DNA of 32,052 nucleotides from Thiosulfativibrio sp964387695. GTDB lineage: Bacteria; Pseudomonadota; Gammaproteobacteria; Thiomicrospirales; Thiomicrospiraceae. Made by a program: the position numbers and the translations under genes. Shown here piece after piece: positions 15,732 to 24,210 of this stretch (position 1 is its first letter; each line of letters starts with the position of its first letter). Under the pieces are notes generated by a model. That model had not been told where the DNA came from, did no database searches, and saw only the letters and a program-made list of their open reading frames with translations. The stretch spans positions 1-32,052 of the forward strand of contig CAYLXI010000003.1 of the NCBI GenBank assembly GCA_964387695.1. The letters are read 5' to 3'.

Positions 15732-15968
15732 ATGCTAGATAGTGCCTTACAAAAACTTCCTGAAATCTTAAAAAGAGATTTAAACTGTAACTTGTGCGTT
15801 TGTAATGAAGTTCTCAGAATAGACATTATTCATGCTATAGAAAAAGGTGCTTGCACCGTTGAAGAGGTCAAAACAAAAACCTACGCAACAGATGGTAATG
15901 GTTGTTGCACAAAACAAGTAGAGCGCTTACTAGAATGCCTTGTTAATACCTCAAAGGACAGTATGTGA
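15732..15968 (+). CDS. BFD-like [2Fe-2S] small protein
   Basis: The 78-residue protein resembles bacterioferritin-associated ferredoxin-like domains: CVCNEVLRIDIIHAIEKGACTVEEVKTKT followed by a GNGCC turn (split here as residues 22-50 and 55-59) and a helix QVERLLECL. Such domains bind a [2Fe-2S] cluster with a C-x-C and a C-x2-C pair. Here the first pair is normal (Cys22, Cys24), but the second is two adjacent cysteines (Cys58, Cys59); extra cysteines are at 19, 41 and 69. It may therefore bind the cluster differently or not at all. No bacterioferritin gene is nearby. It leads a compact unit with the DASS transporter and tmcA, one base before the next ATG. Confidence 0.7.
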   Translation: MLDSALQKLPEILKRDLNCNLCVCNEVLRIDIIHAIEKGACTVEEVKTKTYATDGNGCCTKQVERLLECLVNTSKDSM

Positions 15969-15969
15969 T

Positions 15970-17370
15970 ATGAAAGATGACTTAGACATTAATGCTAACA
16001 GCGGTGATGAATATGATTTTAATCTAACTCCTAAACATATCGCTTCTTTAATTGCTGCCCCTTTATTTGCGGCGTTAGTTTTTTGGCTAACACTTCCACA
16101 AGGAACTCTTATTGCAGGGGCTTTAGCTGTGACAGTCTTTACGGCTATTTTATGGATCAGTGAGGCTCTTCCTCTGCCGGTTACGGCGTTACTCATTCCA
16201 GTTGGTATGGCTGCGGTAGGGGTCTTTGAAATTAGAGATGCCTACACGGCTTTTGGTAGCCCAGTGCTATTTTTAGTATTAGGAGGCTATGCACTTGCCG
16301 TTGCGGTTGAAGCAAATGAGGTTGACCGCTGGTTAGCCAGAAGAATTCTTGGCGTCTCTGGCAATAGCACCATTGGTTTACTGGTTGCATTTATGGTCAC
16401 TTCTGCTGTACTGTCTATGCTTATCTCTAATACCGCAACAACTGCTTTACTTTTACCTGTTGTGCTAGGCATTCTTAGTCGCCACCTTGCTGACACTAAT
16501 CTGTCTCGCCTGCTTCTATTAGGTGTCGCCTATGGTGCTAGTATCGGAGGAGTCGCCACTATCACGGGCACAGCTCCCAATGCTATTGCTGCGGGCTTGC
16601 TAGAAATAGGGTTTTTAGAATGGTTAAGTTATGGCTTGCCCGTTAGTCTTACCATGTTAGTCGTTGCCATTCCTATTTTATGGTGGACTTACAAGCCTAA
16701 AAATAAAAAAATAACCGTTACCCTTGGTGAAGAAGTCCCCTTAACTAAAGGGGGTAAACGGACTCTATCCGTGGTGGGTATTATTTTATTTTTATGGCTA
16801 TTTGGCCCACACCTAGGGCAAATATTACAGCTTCCATCTGCTATTTTCAGTTCTGCTGCGGTTGCCAGCATTGCGGTTGCCTTATTAATGTTAACTAAAT
16901 GTGTTAACTGGAAATCTTTAGAAAAAGGGGTTCACTGGGGGGTTCTGTTACTCTTAGGAGGAGGGCTGACTTTAGGTAAGGGTTTAACCGAATCTGGTGC
17001 AGCAGAATGGCTCGCAAGCTTGCTAAGCTCTGGCGTGGGCGACTTGCCTATGTTTATGTTATTGCTGGTATTGGTTGGCATAGGCGTTTTTGCCACAGAA
17101 TTAATCTCTAACACCGCAGTGACTGCCAAGCTCGCTCCCATTTTGATGGGCGTTGCATTACAACTTGGTTTAGAGACTGAAAGCTTGGTTGTACCCGTCG
17201 CTATTGCAACATCTATGGCGTTTATGCTGCCTGTTGCCACGCCGCCTAATGCATTGGTTCATGCCAGTGGTGAAATTACGCAACGTGATATGATTCGTGC
17301 AGGATTTCGCCTTAATCTTGCTGCTATTATGGTCATTACTTTATTATTTTACTTCGGTATTGCAGGATAA
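15970..17370 (+). CDS. SLC13/DASS-family sodium-coupled anion transporter
   Basis: The 466-residue protein has about 11 membrane helices and the two SNT signatures of the divalent anion:sodium symporter family: LISNTATTALLLP (about 156-168) and LISNTAVTAKLAP (about 377-389). A family motif with ATPPNALVHASGEI lies near the C-terminus. The paired SNT motifs line the sodium and substrate sites in the VcINDY structure. The substrate may be a dicarboxylate, citrate or sulfate; the sequence does not decide. The ATG at 15970 is chosen over an upstream in-frame TTG because AAGGA lies about 12 bp before it and the preceding residues would overlap the BFD-like gene. tmcA follows after 2 bp. Confidence 0.92.
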   Translation: MKDDLDINANSGDEYDFNLTPKHIASLIAAPLFAALVFWLTLPQGTLIAGALAVTVFTAILWISEALPLPVTALLIPVGMAAVGVFEIRDAYTAFGSPVLFLVLGGYALAVAVEANEVDRWLARRILGVSGNSTIGLLVAFMVTSAVLSMLISNTATTALLLPVVLGILSRHLADTNLSRLLLLGVAYGASIGGVATITGTAPNAIAAGLLEIGFLEWLSYGLPVSLTMLVVAIPILWWTYKPKNKKITVTLGEEVPLTKGGKRTLSVVGIILFLWLFGPHLGQILQLPSAIFSSAAVASIAVALLMLTKCVNWKSLEKGVHWGVLLLLGGGLTLGKGLTESGAAEWLASLLSSGVGDLPMFMLLLVLVGIGVFATELISNTAVTAKLAPILMGVALQLGLETESLVVPVAIATSMAFMLPVATPPNALVHASGEITQRDMIRAGFRLNLAAIMVITLLFYFGIAG

Positions 17371-17372
17371 TC

Positions 17373-19448
17373 TTGTTCGATTTTAAATGGATTGAAATTC
17401 TTACCATTAAACTTTTTCAAACTCAAATGCGTGCTTGTATATTTTTGGAAGGTGATGAGACTTGGCACAAAGAATTTTGCCAGCATTATCTAGATCAAAA
17501 CCCACTGTTAAAAGGCTTCTGGGTAGGAGAAAACAGCCCCTTTACGCAAGCTAAAGCCTTACTGCCCCAGCAAGCTGCTCATCAGCTTGGGCAAGAAACC
17601 GATTTTGTTATTTTTTCGGCATCACAAGGCATTGACCCTAACTCATTGGGGATATTAAGTGGCATGATTAAAGCAGGGGGGTTATGTATTATTTGCCTGC
17701 CTTTTTACCAGGCCTGGTTAAAACAGCCAAACATAGCCTCTAAAAAGTACCTTAGCTATCCTTATCAACTCCAAGACAGTTTAAAAGGGTTTAATCATTT
17801 TTTATGGCAAAAGCTCTCACTTAATGCCATTCATATTCAAGCAAATCAAACGACTTCAGAATTAAAAAAATGGCTAGATCATCCAGAACTTAATCAACCT
17901 ACCTGCATACAAATCTTACCCACTCAAGATCAATGTTTTGCCATAGAAAAAATTAATAGCCTAGCCTTCGGGCACAGAAAACGCCCCTTACTAATAACGG
18001 CTGATAGAGGAAGAGGAAAATCAAGTGCTTTAGGGTTGGCTGCTGTTGAACTGATTAAACAAGGCAAACAAAAAATAACATTTACCTCTGCACGAAAAAA
18101 TCAGGTGCAAATCGCACTCAATATAATTAAACAGGCAGGACTAGATAATGCTATTGAATTTAGAGCTCCAGATGAATTAATTTCCCAGCCAAGACCTACA
18201 GATATTTTAATGGTAGATGAAGCCGCACATTTACCATTACCTTTGTTAAAAAGCATCTTACAAACTTATCATCGTGTCATATTTTCTTCTACCCAGCATG
18301 GCTACGAGGGTTCTGGCAGGGGGTTTGGTTTAAAGTTTTCTTCTTTATTAAATTCTCTCACTCCTGGTTGGAAACATATTGAGCTCAAATCACCCATTCG
18401 TTGGCAAAAAAATGACTGGTTAGAAAATACCATCAATGAAGTTTTATTATTACAATCCGTTAATACGCCAAGACAAAATACAAGTAAAAGTACAAATACA
18501 GCAGCCGAAATAAGTTATCAGCAGATGAGCGTTAAACAACTTTTACAAACGCCTGAAAAAATCGAACAACTATTCCAGATTCTTGTGAGTGCTCATTATC
18601 AAACCTCGCCTAACGACCTAATGCAGTGGTTAGATTCACCAGACCTGGTCATTTTAATGGCTATTCAAACAAACCATGTTATCGGGGTGATTATTGCAAC
18701 ACCAGAAGGAAACCTTCCTTTAACAGAGGTTACAACACAGCCCCAACGCTTTCAGGGACATCTTTTTTCTCAGTTACTTTACAAGCAAACAAATAATGTA
18801 AAGTGGATGAATTTAAAAGGCTTAAGGATCATGCGCATTGCTGTTGCCGATGCTTGGCAAAACAAAAAAACAGGTTCAAAGCTGCTAGGTTATCTTGAAG
18901 AGCACGCTAAGAATGCTCAAATAGACTATTTAGCGACTAGCTTTGGAGCAACCTCTGAATTAATTAATTTTTGGTCACAAAACCAGTATCAAATATGCGG
19001 ATTAGGCATAAAGGCCGACAAGGCAAGTGGCACGCATTCTATTTTATTAGCCCTGCCTATTTCATCTAATGCCAAGCACCTAATTTTACAGACACAGACA
19101 GGTTTTAAAGAAGAATTTTCTTTTGCTCTTATGTCAGAATTTAAATTTTTAGAAGCAGAGACCTTGCTTACAATAATAGGTTTATTAAGTTTTCCAAAAC
19201 AAGCCTTCCCACAAGGATATTTAACCAATCAACCTTACGAAAACATTTCTTTTGCTTTAAGAAACTGGCTTATAAGCCACCCTAATATTTTAATATCCCT
19301 TACCGACAAAACTTTACAAAAATTAATTATTCAAAAAATAATTCAAAATGTACACTGGTCTCAACTTTCATATTCTGATAAACAAAATAATCGCAAACAA
19401 TTTGAACGACATTTAAAACACTTTTTTAATAGCAAAAGTTTCTACTAA
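17373..19448 (+). CDS. tmcA: tRNA(Met) cytidine acetyltransferase TmcA
   Basis: TmcA makes N4-acetylcytidine at the wobble base of elongator tRNA(Met), using acetyl-CoA and ATP or GTP. The 691-residue protein (Escherichia coli form 671) has an N-terminal domain, an ATPase/helicase domain with Walker A TADRGRGKSSALG (about 209-221) and DEAAHLPLPLL, a GNAT acetyltransferase domain (about 385-560, with RIAVADAWQNKKTGSKLLGYLEE split across the acetyl-CoA loop) and a helical C-terminal tail. The start is TTG, with AGGA 7 bp upstream; the next Met is at codon 19, inside a conserved region. It is coupled to the DASS gene by a 2-bp gap. Copies of the 12-bp palindrome fall at 17707 and 18638. Confidence 0.93.
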   Translation: MFDFKWIEILTIKLFQTQMRACIFLEGDETWHKEFCQHYLDQNPLLKGFWVGENSPFTQAKALLPQQAAHQLGQETDFVIFSASQGIDPNSLGILSGMIKAGGLCIICLPFYQAWLKQPNIASKKYLSYPYQLQDSLKGFNHFLWQKLSLNAIHIQANQTTSELKKWLDHPELNQPTCIQILPTQDQCFAIEKINSLAFGHRKRPLLITADRGRGKSSALGLAAVELIKQGKQKITFTSARKNQVQIALNIIKQAGLDNAIEFRAPDELISQPRPTDILMVDEAAHLPLPLLKSILQTYHRVIFSSTQHGYEGSGRGFGLKFSSLLNSLTPGWKHIELKSPIRWQKNDWLENTINEVLLLQSVNTPRQNTSKSTNTAAEISYQQMSVKQLLQTPEKIEQLFQILVSAHYQTSPNDLMQWLDSPDLVILMAIQTNHVIGVIIATPEGNLPLTEVTTQPQRFQGHLFSQLLYKQTNNVKWMNLKGLRIMRIAVADAWQNKKTGSKLLGYLEEHAKNAQIDYLATSFGATSELINFWSQNQYQICGLGIKADKASGTHSILLALPISSNAKHLILQTQTGFKEEFSFALMSEFKFLEAETLLTIIGLLSFPKQAFPQGYLTNQPYENISFALRNWLISHPNILISLTDKTLQKLIIQKIIQNVHWSQLSYSDKQNNRKQFERHLKHFFNSKSFY
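17707..17718. repeat. Palindrome copy P3 (exact), inside tmcA
   Basis: ACCAGGCCTGGT, flanked by TTTTT on the left and TAAAA on the right. With its flanks it is a near-perfect 22-bp palindrome (one break). It encodes Tyr-Gln-Ala-Trp-Leu. Confidence 0.8.
18638..18649. repeat. Palindrome copy P4 (one mismatch), inside tmcA
   Basis: ACCAGACCTGGT differs from the consensus only at base 6. It is read in a third frame (Ser-Pro-Asp-Leu-Val), unlike P1 and P2/P3. A single mismatch makes it less certain than the exact copies. Confidence 0.5.
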
Positions 19449-19486
19449 ATCTTCGGACACTAAAAATAACACCTTATATTCAGTTT

Positions 19487-20179
19487 CTAAAATTGCCGAA
19501 TTCCATTGGTTTTTTTCTTTTTAGTGTTGGTATGTTTGGTTTTCTTTAGCAAAATATTAGACTTGTCTTCCAGAACAGGTTCGTACTCTAGCCACTTATC
19601 TAGCTGCTGCCAAGCTTTAGTTAGACCGATACCTTTTAAAGAAGAAAATAACTGTACACTGGCATGAGGATAACTTTTTGTTAAAAGTTTTTGTAGAGTC
19701 AATAAGTGGGCGTTAGCTGGGCCTTTTTTTAGCTTATCTGCCTTGGTTAAAAGCACATGAATGGGCAAATCAATACTAAGTGTCCAGTCTAACATTACCT
19801 TGTCAATTTCAGTTAGAGGCATGCGACAATCAATTAATAACATAAGCCCTTTTAATTGAGGGCGTTTTTCAATGTATTCTGCTAGTCCAGCTTCCCAAGC
19901 TTTTTTTATTTTAACATTTACTTTAGCAAATCCGTATCCTGGCAAATCTACTAAAGAGCGAGTTTCATCAACAGGAAAAAAATTAATCAGCTGCGTCCTT
20001 CCTGGTGTTTTACTGGTTCTTGCCAATGTTTTTTGAGAAGTGATAAGATTTAAAGCACTAGACTTGCCTGCATTAGAACGCCCTGCAAAGGCAACTTCAT
20101 GGGTTAAATCATCTGGACATTGTGCTAAAGTGGGGACGCTCAGGCGATATTGAGCTTGTTGATAAAGTGGATGTTGCAT
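19487..20179 (-). CDS. engB: Ribosome biogenesis GTP-binding protein YihA/EngB
   Basis: EngB is a small GTPase needed for 50S ribosomal subunit assembly. The 230-residue protein has the G1 loop GRSNAGKS (33-40), the TPGRTQLINFF segment (58-68, G2 region), the G3 motif DLPGYGFA (78-85) and the G4 motif TKAD (145-148). A Lys-rich C-terminal extension after about residue 205 is longer than in Escherichia coli YihA (210 residues). It converges on tmcA (38 bp apart, with no clear terminator) and diverges from resB. The engB-System II cytochrome cluster arrangement is common in beta- and some gammaproteobacteria, often with a c-type cytochrome gene between; none is present here. Confidence 0.95.
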   Translation of the reverse strand: MQHPLYQQAQYRLSVPTLAQCPDDLTHEVAFAGRSNAGKSSALNLITSQKTLARTSKTPGRTQLINFFPVDETRSLVDLPGYGFAKVNVKIKKAWEAGLAEYIEKRPQLKGLMLLIDCRMPLTEIDKVMLDWTLSIDLPIHVLLTKADKLKKGPANAHLLTLQKLLTKSYPHASVQLFSSLKGIGLTKAWQQLDKWLEYEPVLEDKSNILLKKTKHTNTKKKKTNGIRQF

Positions 20180-20224
20180 TAAATTAGGTTCTCTTTCATT
20201 ATTTATCCATAATTGGATAGAGTA

Positions 20225-20237
20225 TATAATTTATAAT
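20225..20237 (+). promoter_or_regulatory. Candidate -10 boxes for resB
   Basis: Two overlapping-range TATAAT hexamers (20225-20230 and 20232-20237) lie 34-46 bp before the resB ATG, in the 91-bp gap divergent from engB. A -35 box is not convincing for either. Called from the -10 matches and position only. Confidence 0.4.
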
Positions 20238-20270
20238 CCTCCGACAAGTTTATAAATTCAACGGATTGTA

Positions 20271-22292
20271 ATGACAGACTTAAGCCGTACATCAGTAATT
20301 AAAAAGACTCCCAAAAAAATACTCAAAAAAAATCGTAAAGCAAGTATCTGGATTCCTTTTCTTGGTTCAATGAATCTAGCAGTAACTTTATTGATGATGC
20401 TAGCTATTGCTTCCATTATCGGCACTATTTTACAACAAGGTAAGCCTTTTGAAGATTATATTATTAAATTTGGACCGTTTTGGACGCACGTTTTTCAAGA
20501 TCTTGGCTTGTTCCAAATGTACAGTGCTTTATGGTTTGTTATAGTTTTAGTGTTTTTACTTTTATCTACGGGAATTTGTGTATCGCGTAATGCATCAACT
20601 TTCATAAGAGATATGAGGCAATACAGTGAAAAACTTTCTATCAATGCCTATAAGCACCAACCTTATAATGAAACATTCAGTGTTGAAAGTTTTGATGAAA
20701 ATTCCGCTAAACTTTTATTAGAAAAACAAGGTTATAGAACTAGAATTCATCAACGCAGCGATGGAATAACCGTGGCAGGCATGAAAGGTAGATGGAACAG
20801 GCTGGGCTATATATTTACCCATGTTTCAATTATAATTATTTGTGCTGGAGCCTTATTGGACAGTAATTTACTGCTAAAATATCGTGAACTAACAGGTGAT
20901 TTAGTTGCAGAAACTCGCACAGTCTCTTTAGATGAAATTCCTGCTAAGTCTTGGCTAGGCCCTGATAATTTTTCTTTTCGTGGCTCGGTTAATATTCCAG
21001 AAGGACAAAAAACCAAGGTTTTATTTTTACCCTACAAAGCAGGGTTTTTAGTTCAAGAGCTACCATTTACTATTTTTGTTAAAGATTTCCGTATTGAGTA
21101 TTATCATACAGGAATGCCTAAATCTTATGAATCAGATCTGATTTTAACCAGCCCTGATTTAGATAAGCCAATTATCCAAACTATTTCGGTTAATCACCCT
21201 CTTTTTTATAAAGATTTTGCCATTTTTCAGTCCTCTTATGGCGATGGGGGTTCTTTATTAGATCTAAAAATACGCCCTTTATTATCCCCTTTTGATAATC
21301 CGTTAAAAATAGATACCGCTATAAACAGAGTTGAATCACTCAATACACCTGCTGGTACATTTAAGTTAGAGCTCAATGATTTTAGGCTATTTAATATGGT
21401 CCCAACCAGTGATGAGCTGGAAGCAAAAACAGGCAGTAAATACCATAATAATGGTCCAAGCATTATTTTTAAAGTTCGTAACGAAAAAGGTAAAGCATGG
21501 GAGTATGATAGTTACATGATGCCTAACAAGCAGGATGGTCGCTGGTTTTTCATGTCAGGCGTACGCACCATTTCATCAGAACCCTTTAAATACTTATTTA
21601 TTCCTGCTGATGCAGAACGCAAAAAAGATCGATTTTTTAATTTTTTAACCTTATTAAATAACCCGTTAGAAACAACTAAAATTCTGGCTAGAACTATGCC
21701 AAGACCTGACGGCATGACAACAGAAGCCTATCAAATGCAGATTCGTTTGATGCAGCAACTCATAACTCTTTTTCGTCATCAAGGATTTAAAGGCATTACT
21801 GCCTTTGTAGAAAAATCAGTTCCTGAAGCAGAGCGCGAAAGAGTAGAAGAGTTTTATTTAGCACAAAGTAGCTCATCCTTACAAACTCTTTTTTTAGAAA
21901 TCCTTAGAATGGAGTACGAGGAAAGAGATGAAATAAAACCTAATGAGATTAAAGAATTTGACCAGCAATGGTTTGAAGATGCTCTAACAGCAATAAGTGG
22001 TTTATATGATTATGGACCGCCTATGTTTATTGAAATGCAAGGATTTACTGAAATTAGATCTACAGGACTACAAATCACTAAATCCCCTGGAAAAAACACG
22101 GTATTTTTTGGGAGCACTTTACTGACAATAGGACTATTCTTCTTGTTTTATGTGCGTCAAAAGCGTGTTTGGGTCGCCTATTCTAAAGGAAATAAAGAAG
22201 TCACCTTGGCAGCAAAAGATACTAGAGATGTCCCTGAAACTAAAGTTGAATTTAATCAACTCGTTGAACAATATAAAGAGAAAATGATATGA
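20271..22292 (+). CDS. resB: Cytochrome c biogenesis protein ResB (System II)
   Basis: ResB (Ccs1) and CcsA form the System II haem-lyase complex, which moves haem across the inner membrane and attaches it to CxxCH apocytochromes in the periplasm. The 673-residue protein has membrane helices near residues 30-52 (MNLAVTLLMMLAIASIIGTIL), 77-100 and 178-197, and a last one near 612-630 after a long periplasmic domain. GSMNLAVTLL and GTILQQG are typical of the ResB N-terminus. The size matches the long beta/gamma-proteobacterial form. ATG at 20271 has only a weak ribosome site. Its stop overlaps the ccsA start (ATGATATGA region), so the two are coupled. Confidence 0.93.
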   Translation: MTDLSRTSVIKKTPKKILKKNRKASIWIPFLGSMNLAVTLLMMLAIASIIGTILQQGKPFEDYIIKFGPFWTHVFQDLGLFQMYSALWFVIVLVFLLLSTGICVSRNASTFIRDMRQYSEKLSINAYKHQPYNETFSVESFDENSAKLLLEKQGYRTRIHQRSDGITVAGMKGRWNRLGYIFTHVSIIIICAGALLDSNLLLKYRELTGDLVAETRTVSLDEIPAKSWLGPDNFSFRGSVNIPEGQKTKVLFLPYKAGFLVQELPFTIFVKDFRIEYYHTGMPKSYESDLILTSPDLDKPIIQTISVNHPLFYKDFAIFQSSYGDGGSLLDLKIRPLLSPFDNPLKIDTAINRVESLNTPAGTFKLELNDFRLFNMVPTSDELEAKTGSKYHNNGPSIIFKVRNEKGKAWEYDSYMMPNKQDGRWFFMSGVRTISSEPFKYLFIPADAERKKDRFFNFLTLLNNPLETTKILARTMPRPDGMTTEAYQMQIRLMQQLITLFRHQGFKGITAFVEKSVPEAERERVEEFYLAQSSSSLQTLFLEILRMEYEERDEIKPNEIKEFDQQWFEDALTAISGLYDYGPPMFIEMQGFTEIRSTGLQITKSPGKNTVFFGSTLLTIGLFFLFYVRQKRVWVAYSKGNKEVTLAAKDTRDVPETKVEFNQLVEQYKEKMI

Positions 22293-23485
22293 CAGCGCAT
22301 AATACAACATTAAATACCCCCCCTAAAATGGAGTCAGAAACAGATAAAAACACTCTTTTTAGCATAAGAAATATCATCTGGACATTTTTAGTCAGCTTAG
22401 GTACTTTCGCAGCTTGGTATATTTTTCAAGACTATTTAGATGTTTATGAATTCAGCATTTTAATCGGCACGGCAATTTCTTTAATTTGGCTAGGAATTTA
22501 CTGGCAAACTATGCAGGCAGTTAGTTATTGGACAACCGCCTTAACCATGCTTGCTCTTTGGAGCTACAATAACCATGGGAATGTATATAGTGCCAATGAA
22601 GTAGATTTTTTCTTAAGATTCTTTGTTTCTAGTCAAACCGCTGTTATGTGGATGAGTGTGCTATTTATTTTAGCAACAATCACTTATTTTTGGGGGCTAT
22701 TTGCGAGCTCTGAATTTCTTGAAAAAACGGCATCTTACTTAACTTTGATAGCCTCTATTTTTGGATTTGTTGCCATGATGGTTCGTTGGCGTGAAACCTT
22801 TATGGTTAACTTGGGTTATGGACACATTCCTGTAGCAACCCTCTACGAAGTGTTTATTTTATTTGCCGTTATGACAGCCCTTCTTTATCTTTATTATGAA
22901 CAAAAAATGGAAAACCGTTCTATGGGCGGTTTTGCTTTATTAATTATAAGTGCCTCTATTGCTTTCTTACTCTGGTACAGCTTTGATAGAGGTGCTTATG
23001 AAATTCAACCTCTTGTACCAGCTCTAAATAGTTGGTGGATGAAAGTACATGTCCCAACTAATTTTGTTGGATACGGTACCTTTGCCATTGCCGCGATGGT
23101 CGGGATTGCTTATTTAATAAAAGATAAAATACAACAAACCAATCCAAATAGTGCCTTTGTACAAAGATTGCCAAGCTTAACCGTAATGGATGATTTAATG
23201 TACAAGTGCATAGCACTAGGCTTTGCTTTCTTTACTCTTGCCACTGTTTTAGGTGCTATGTGGGCAGCAGAAGCTTGGGGAGGATATTGGTCTTGGGATC
23301 CTAAAGAAACTTGGTCTCTTATTACTTGGTTAACCTATGCAGGATGGTTGCATATTCGTATGTCTAAAGGTTGGCGAGGTACGCCAATGGCTTGGTGGGC
23401 TATTGCTGGACTTGTTATCACCACGTTTACCTTTTTAGGGGTTAACATGTTCCTTTCAGGACTGCATTCTTACGGAGCACTATAA
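22289..23485 (+). CDS. ccsA: Cytochrome c biogenesis protein CcsA/CcsB (System II)
   Basis: The partner of ResB. The 398-residue protein has about eight membrane helices and the diagnostic tryptophan-rich haem-handling motif WGGYWSWDPKETWSLITWL (about 331-349). Conserved histidines lie in the flanking loops (VHVPTNFVGYG near 252-262, WLHIRMSKGW after the motif, LHSYGAL at the end). It belongs to the HemC/CcmC/CcsA superfamily. It overlaps resB by four bases and precedes dsbA by 2 bp. The N-terminal about 30 residues are polar and may be cytosolic. The pair implies c-type cytochromes elsewhere in the genome; none is encoded in this window. Confidence 0.94.
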   Translation: MTAHNTTLNTPPKMESETDKNTLFSIRNIIWTFLVSLGTFAAWYIFQDYLDVYEFSILIGTAISLIWLGIYWQTMQAVSYWTTALTMLALWSYNNHGNVYSANEVDFFLRFFVSSQTAVMWMSVLFILATITYFWGLFASSEFLEKTASYLTLIASIFGFVAMMVRWRETFMVNLGYGHIPVATLYEVFILFAVMTALLYLYYEQKMENRSMGGFALLIISASIAFLLWYSFDRGAYEIQPLVPALNSWWMKVHVPTNFVGYGTFAIAAMVGIAYLIKDKIQQTNPNSAFVQRLPSLTVMDDLMYKCIALGFAFFTLATVLGAMWAAEAWGGYWSWDPKETWSLITWLTYAGWLHIRMSKGWRGTPMAWWAIAGLVITTFTFLGVNMFLSGLHSYGAL

Positions 23486-23487
23486 GG

Positions 23488-24108
23488 ATGAAATTATTTT
23501 TGTCTGTTCTTTTCTTGAGTTGGGTCAGCATAATGAGCTTTTCAGCTCAAGCATTTGAAGCAGTGGGTATTCAGAAAGGAACAGAATACCAAAAAGTTGA
23601 TGCTAAAATTAACTTACCAAACCAAAAATCTGTGATGGTACTGTTTGGTTATCACTGCCCACATTGTTACAGCCTTGAGCCGAGCATTCATGCCTGGGAA
23701 CAGACAAAATCCTCTTTGATACACTTTGAACAAGTTCCAGCTGTTTTCAATAACCCTAACTGGATTTTTATGGCACGAGTTTTTTATACTGCTAAACTAT
23801 TGGGGATACTAGAGGAATCTCATATTCAATATTTTCACGCACTACACCGCGATAAAAAAAGTTTATATGATCTAGGTTCTATTGCTAAGTTTCACTCTCA
23901 GTTTGGAGTGACTGAAAAAGAATTTAAAGACACATTTAATAGTTTTATGGTAGAGAAAAAAATTGGTCAAGCAATGAAAATTACTCAAGCATCTGGCATT
24001 GATGCTGTACCAGCCATTGTTGTTAATGGTAAATATCGTACAGATGTTCCTATGGCAGGTGGTAAAGACGATCTTTGGAAGGTTGTTGATACTTTAGTAA
24101 AAAGATAA
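23488..24108 (+). CDS. dsbA: Thiol:disulfide interchange protein DsbA
   Basis: DsbA oxidises cysteine pairs in newly exported periplasmic proteins. The 206-residue precursor has a signal peptide (about 1-22, hydrophobic LFLSVLFLSWVSIMSF, likely cut after AQA), a thioredoxin fold with the active-site motif C57-P-H-C60 (GYHCPHCYSLEP) and the cis-Pro loop GIDAVPAIVVNGKY (about 169-182). CPHC is the classic DsbA dipeptide, giving a strongly oxidising thiol. It is the third gene of the resB-ccsA unit, 2 bp after ccsA, with GGAG about 8 bp before its ATG. A strong terminator follows. Clustering with System II fits thiol chemistry on CxxCH haem sites. Confidence 0.95.
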   Translation: MKLFLSVLFLSWVSIMSFSAQAFEAVGIQKGTEYQKVDAKINLPNQKSVMVLFGYHCPHCYSLEPSIHAWEQTKSSLIHFEQVPAVFNNPNWIFMARVFYTAKLLGILEESHIQYFHALHRDKKSLYDLGSIAKFHSQFGVTEKEFKDTFNSFMVEKKIGQAMKITQASGIDAVPAIVVNGKYRTDVPMAGGKDDLWKVVDTLVKR

Positions 24109-24126
24109 CATTATTTTAATATTCGC

Positions 24127-24154
24127 TAAAAACGCCCTTAAAAGGGCGTTTTTA
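24127..24154 (+). terminator. Rho-independent terminator after dsbA
   Basis: An 11-bp perfect stem, TAAAAACGCCC (24127-24137) with GGGCGTTTTTA (24144-24154), around a 6-base loop TTAAAA, ends in T-rich sequence. The symmetric A/T arms would let it work in both directions. It lies 18 bp past the dsbA stop. Confidence 0.9.
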
Positions 24155-24210
24155 TCTTTACCCAGCCCCCCCAAGTAATTTTAATTTTTCAATAAAGAGA
24201 CCTAACCTAT

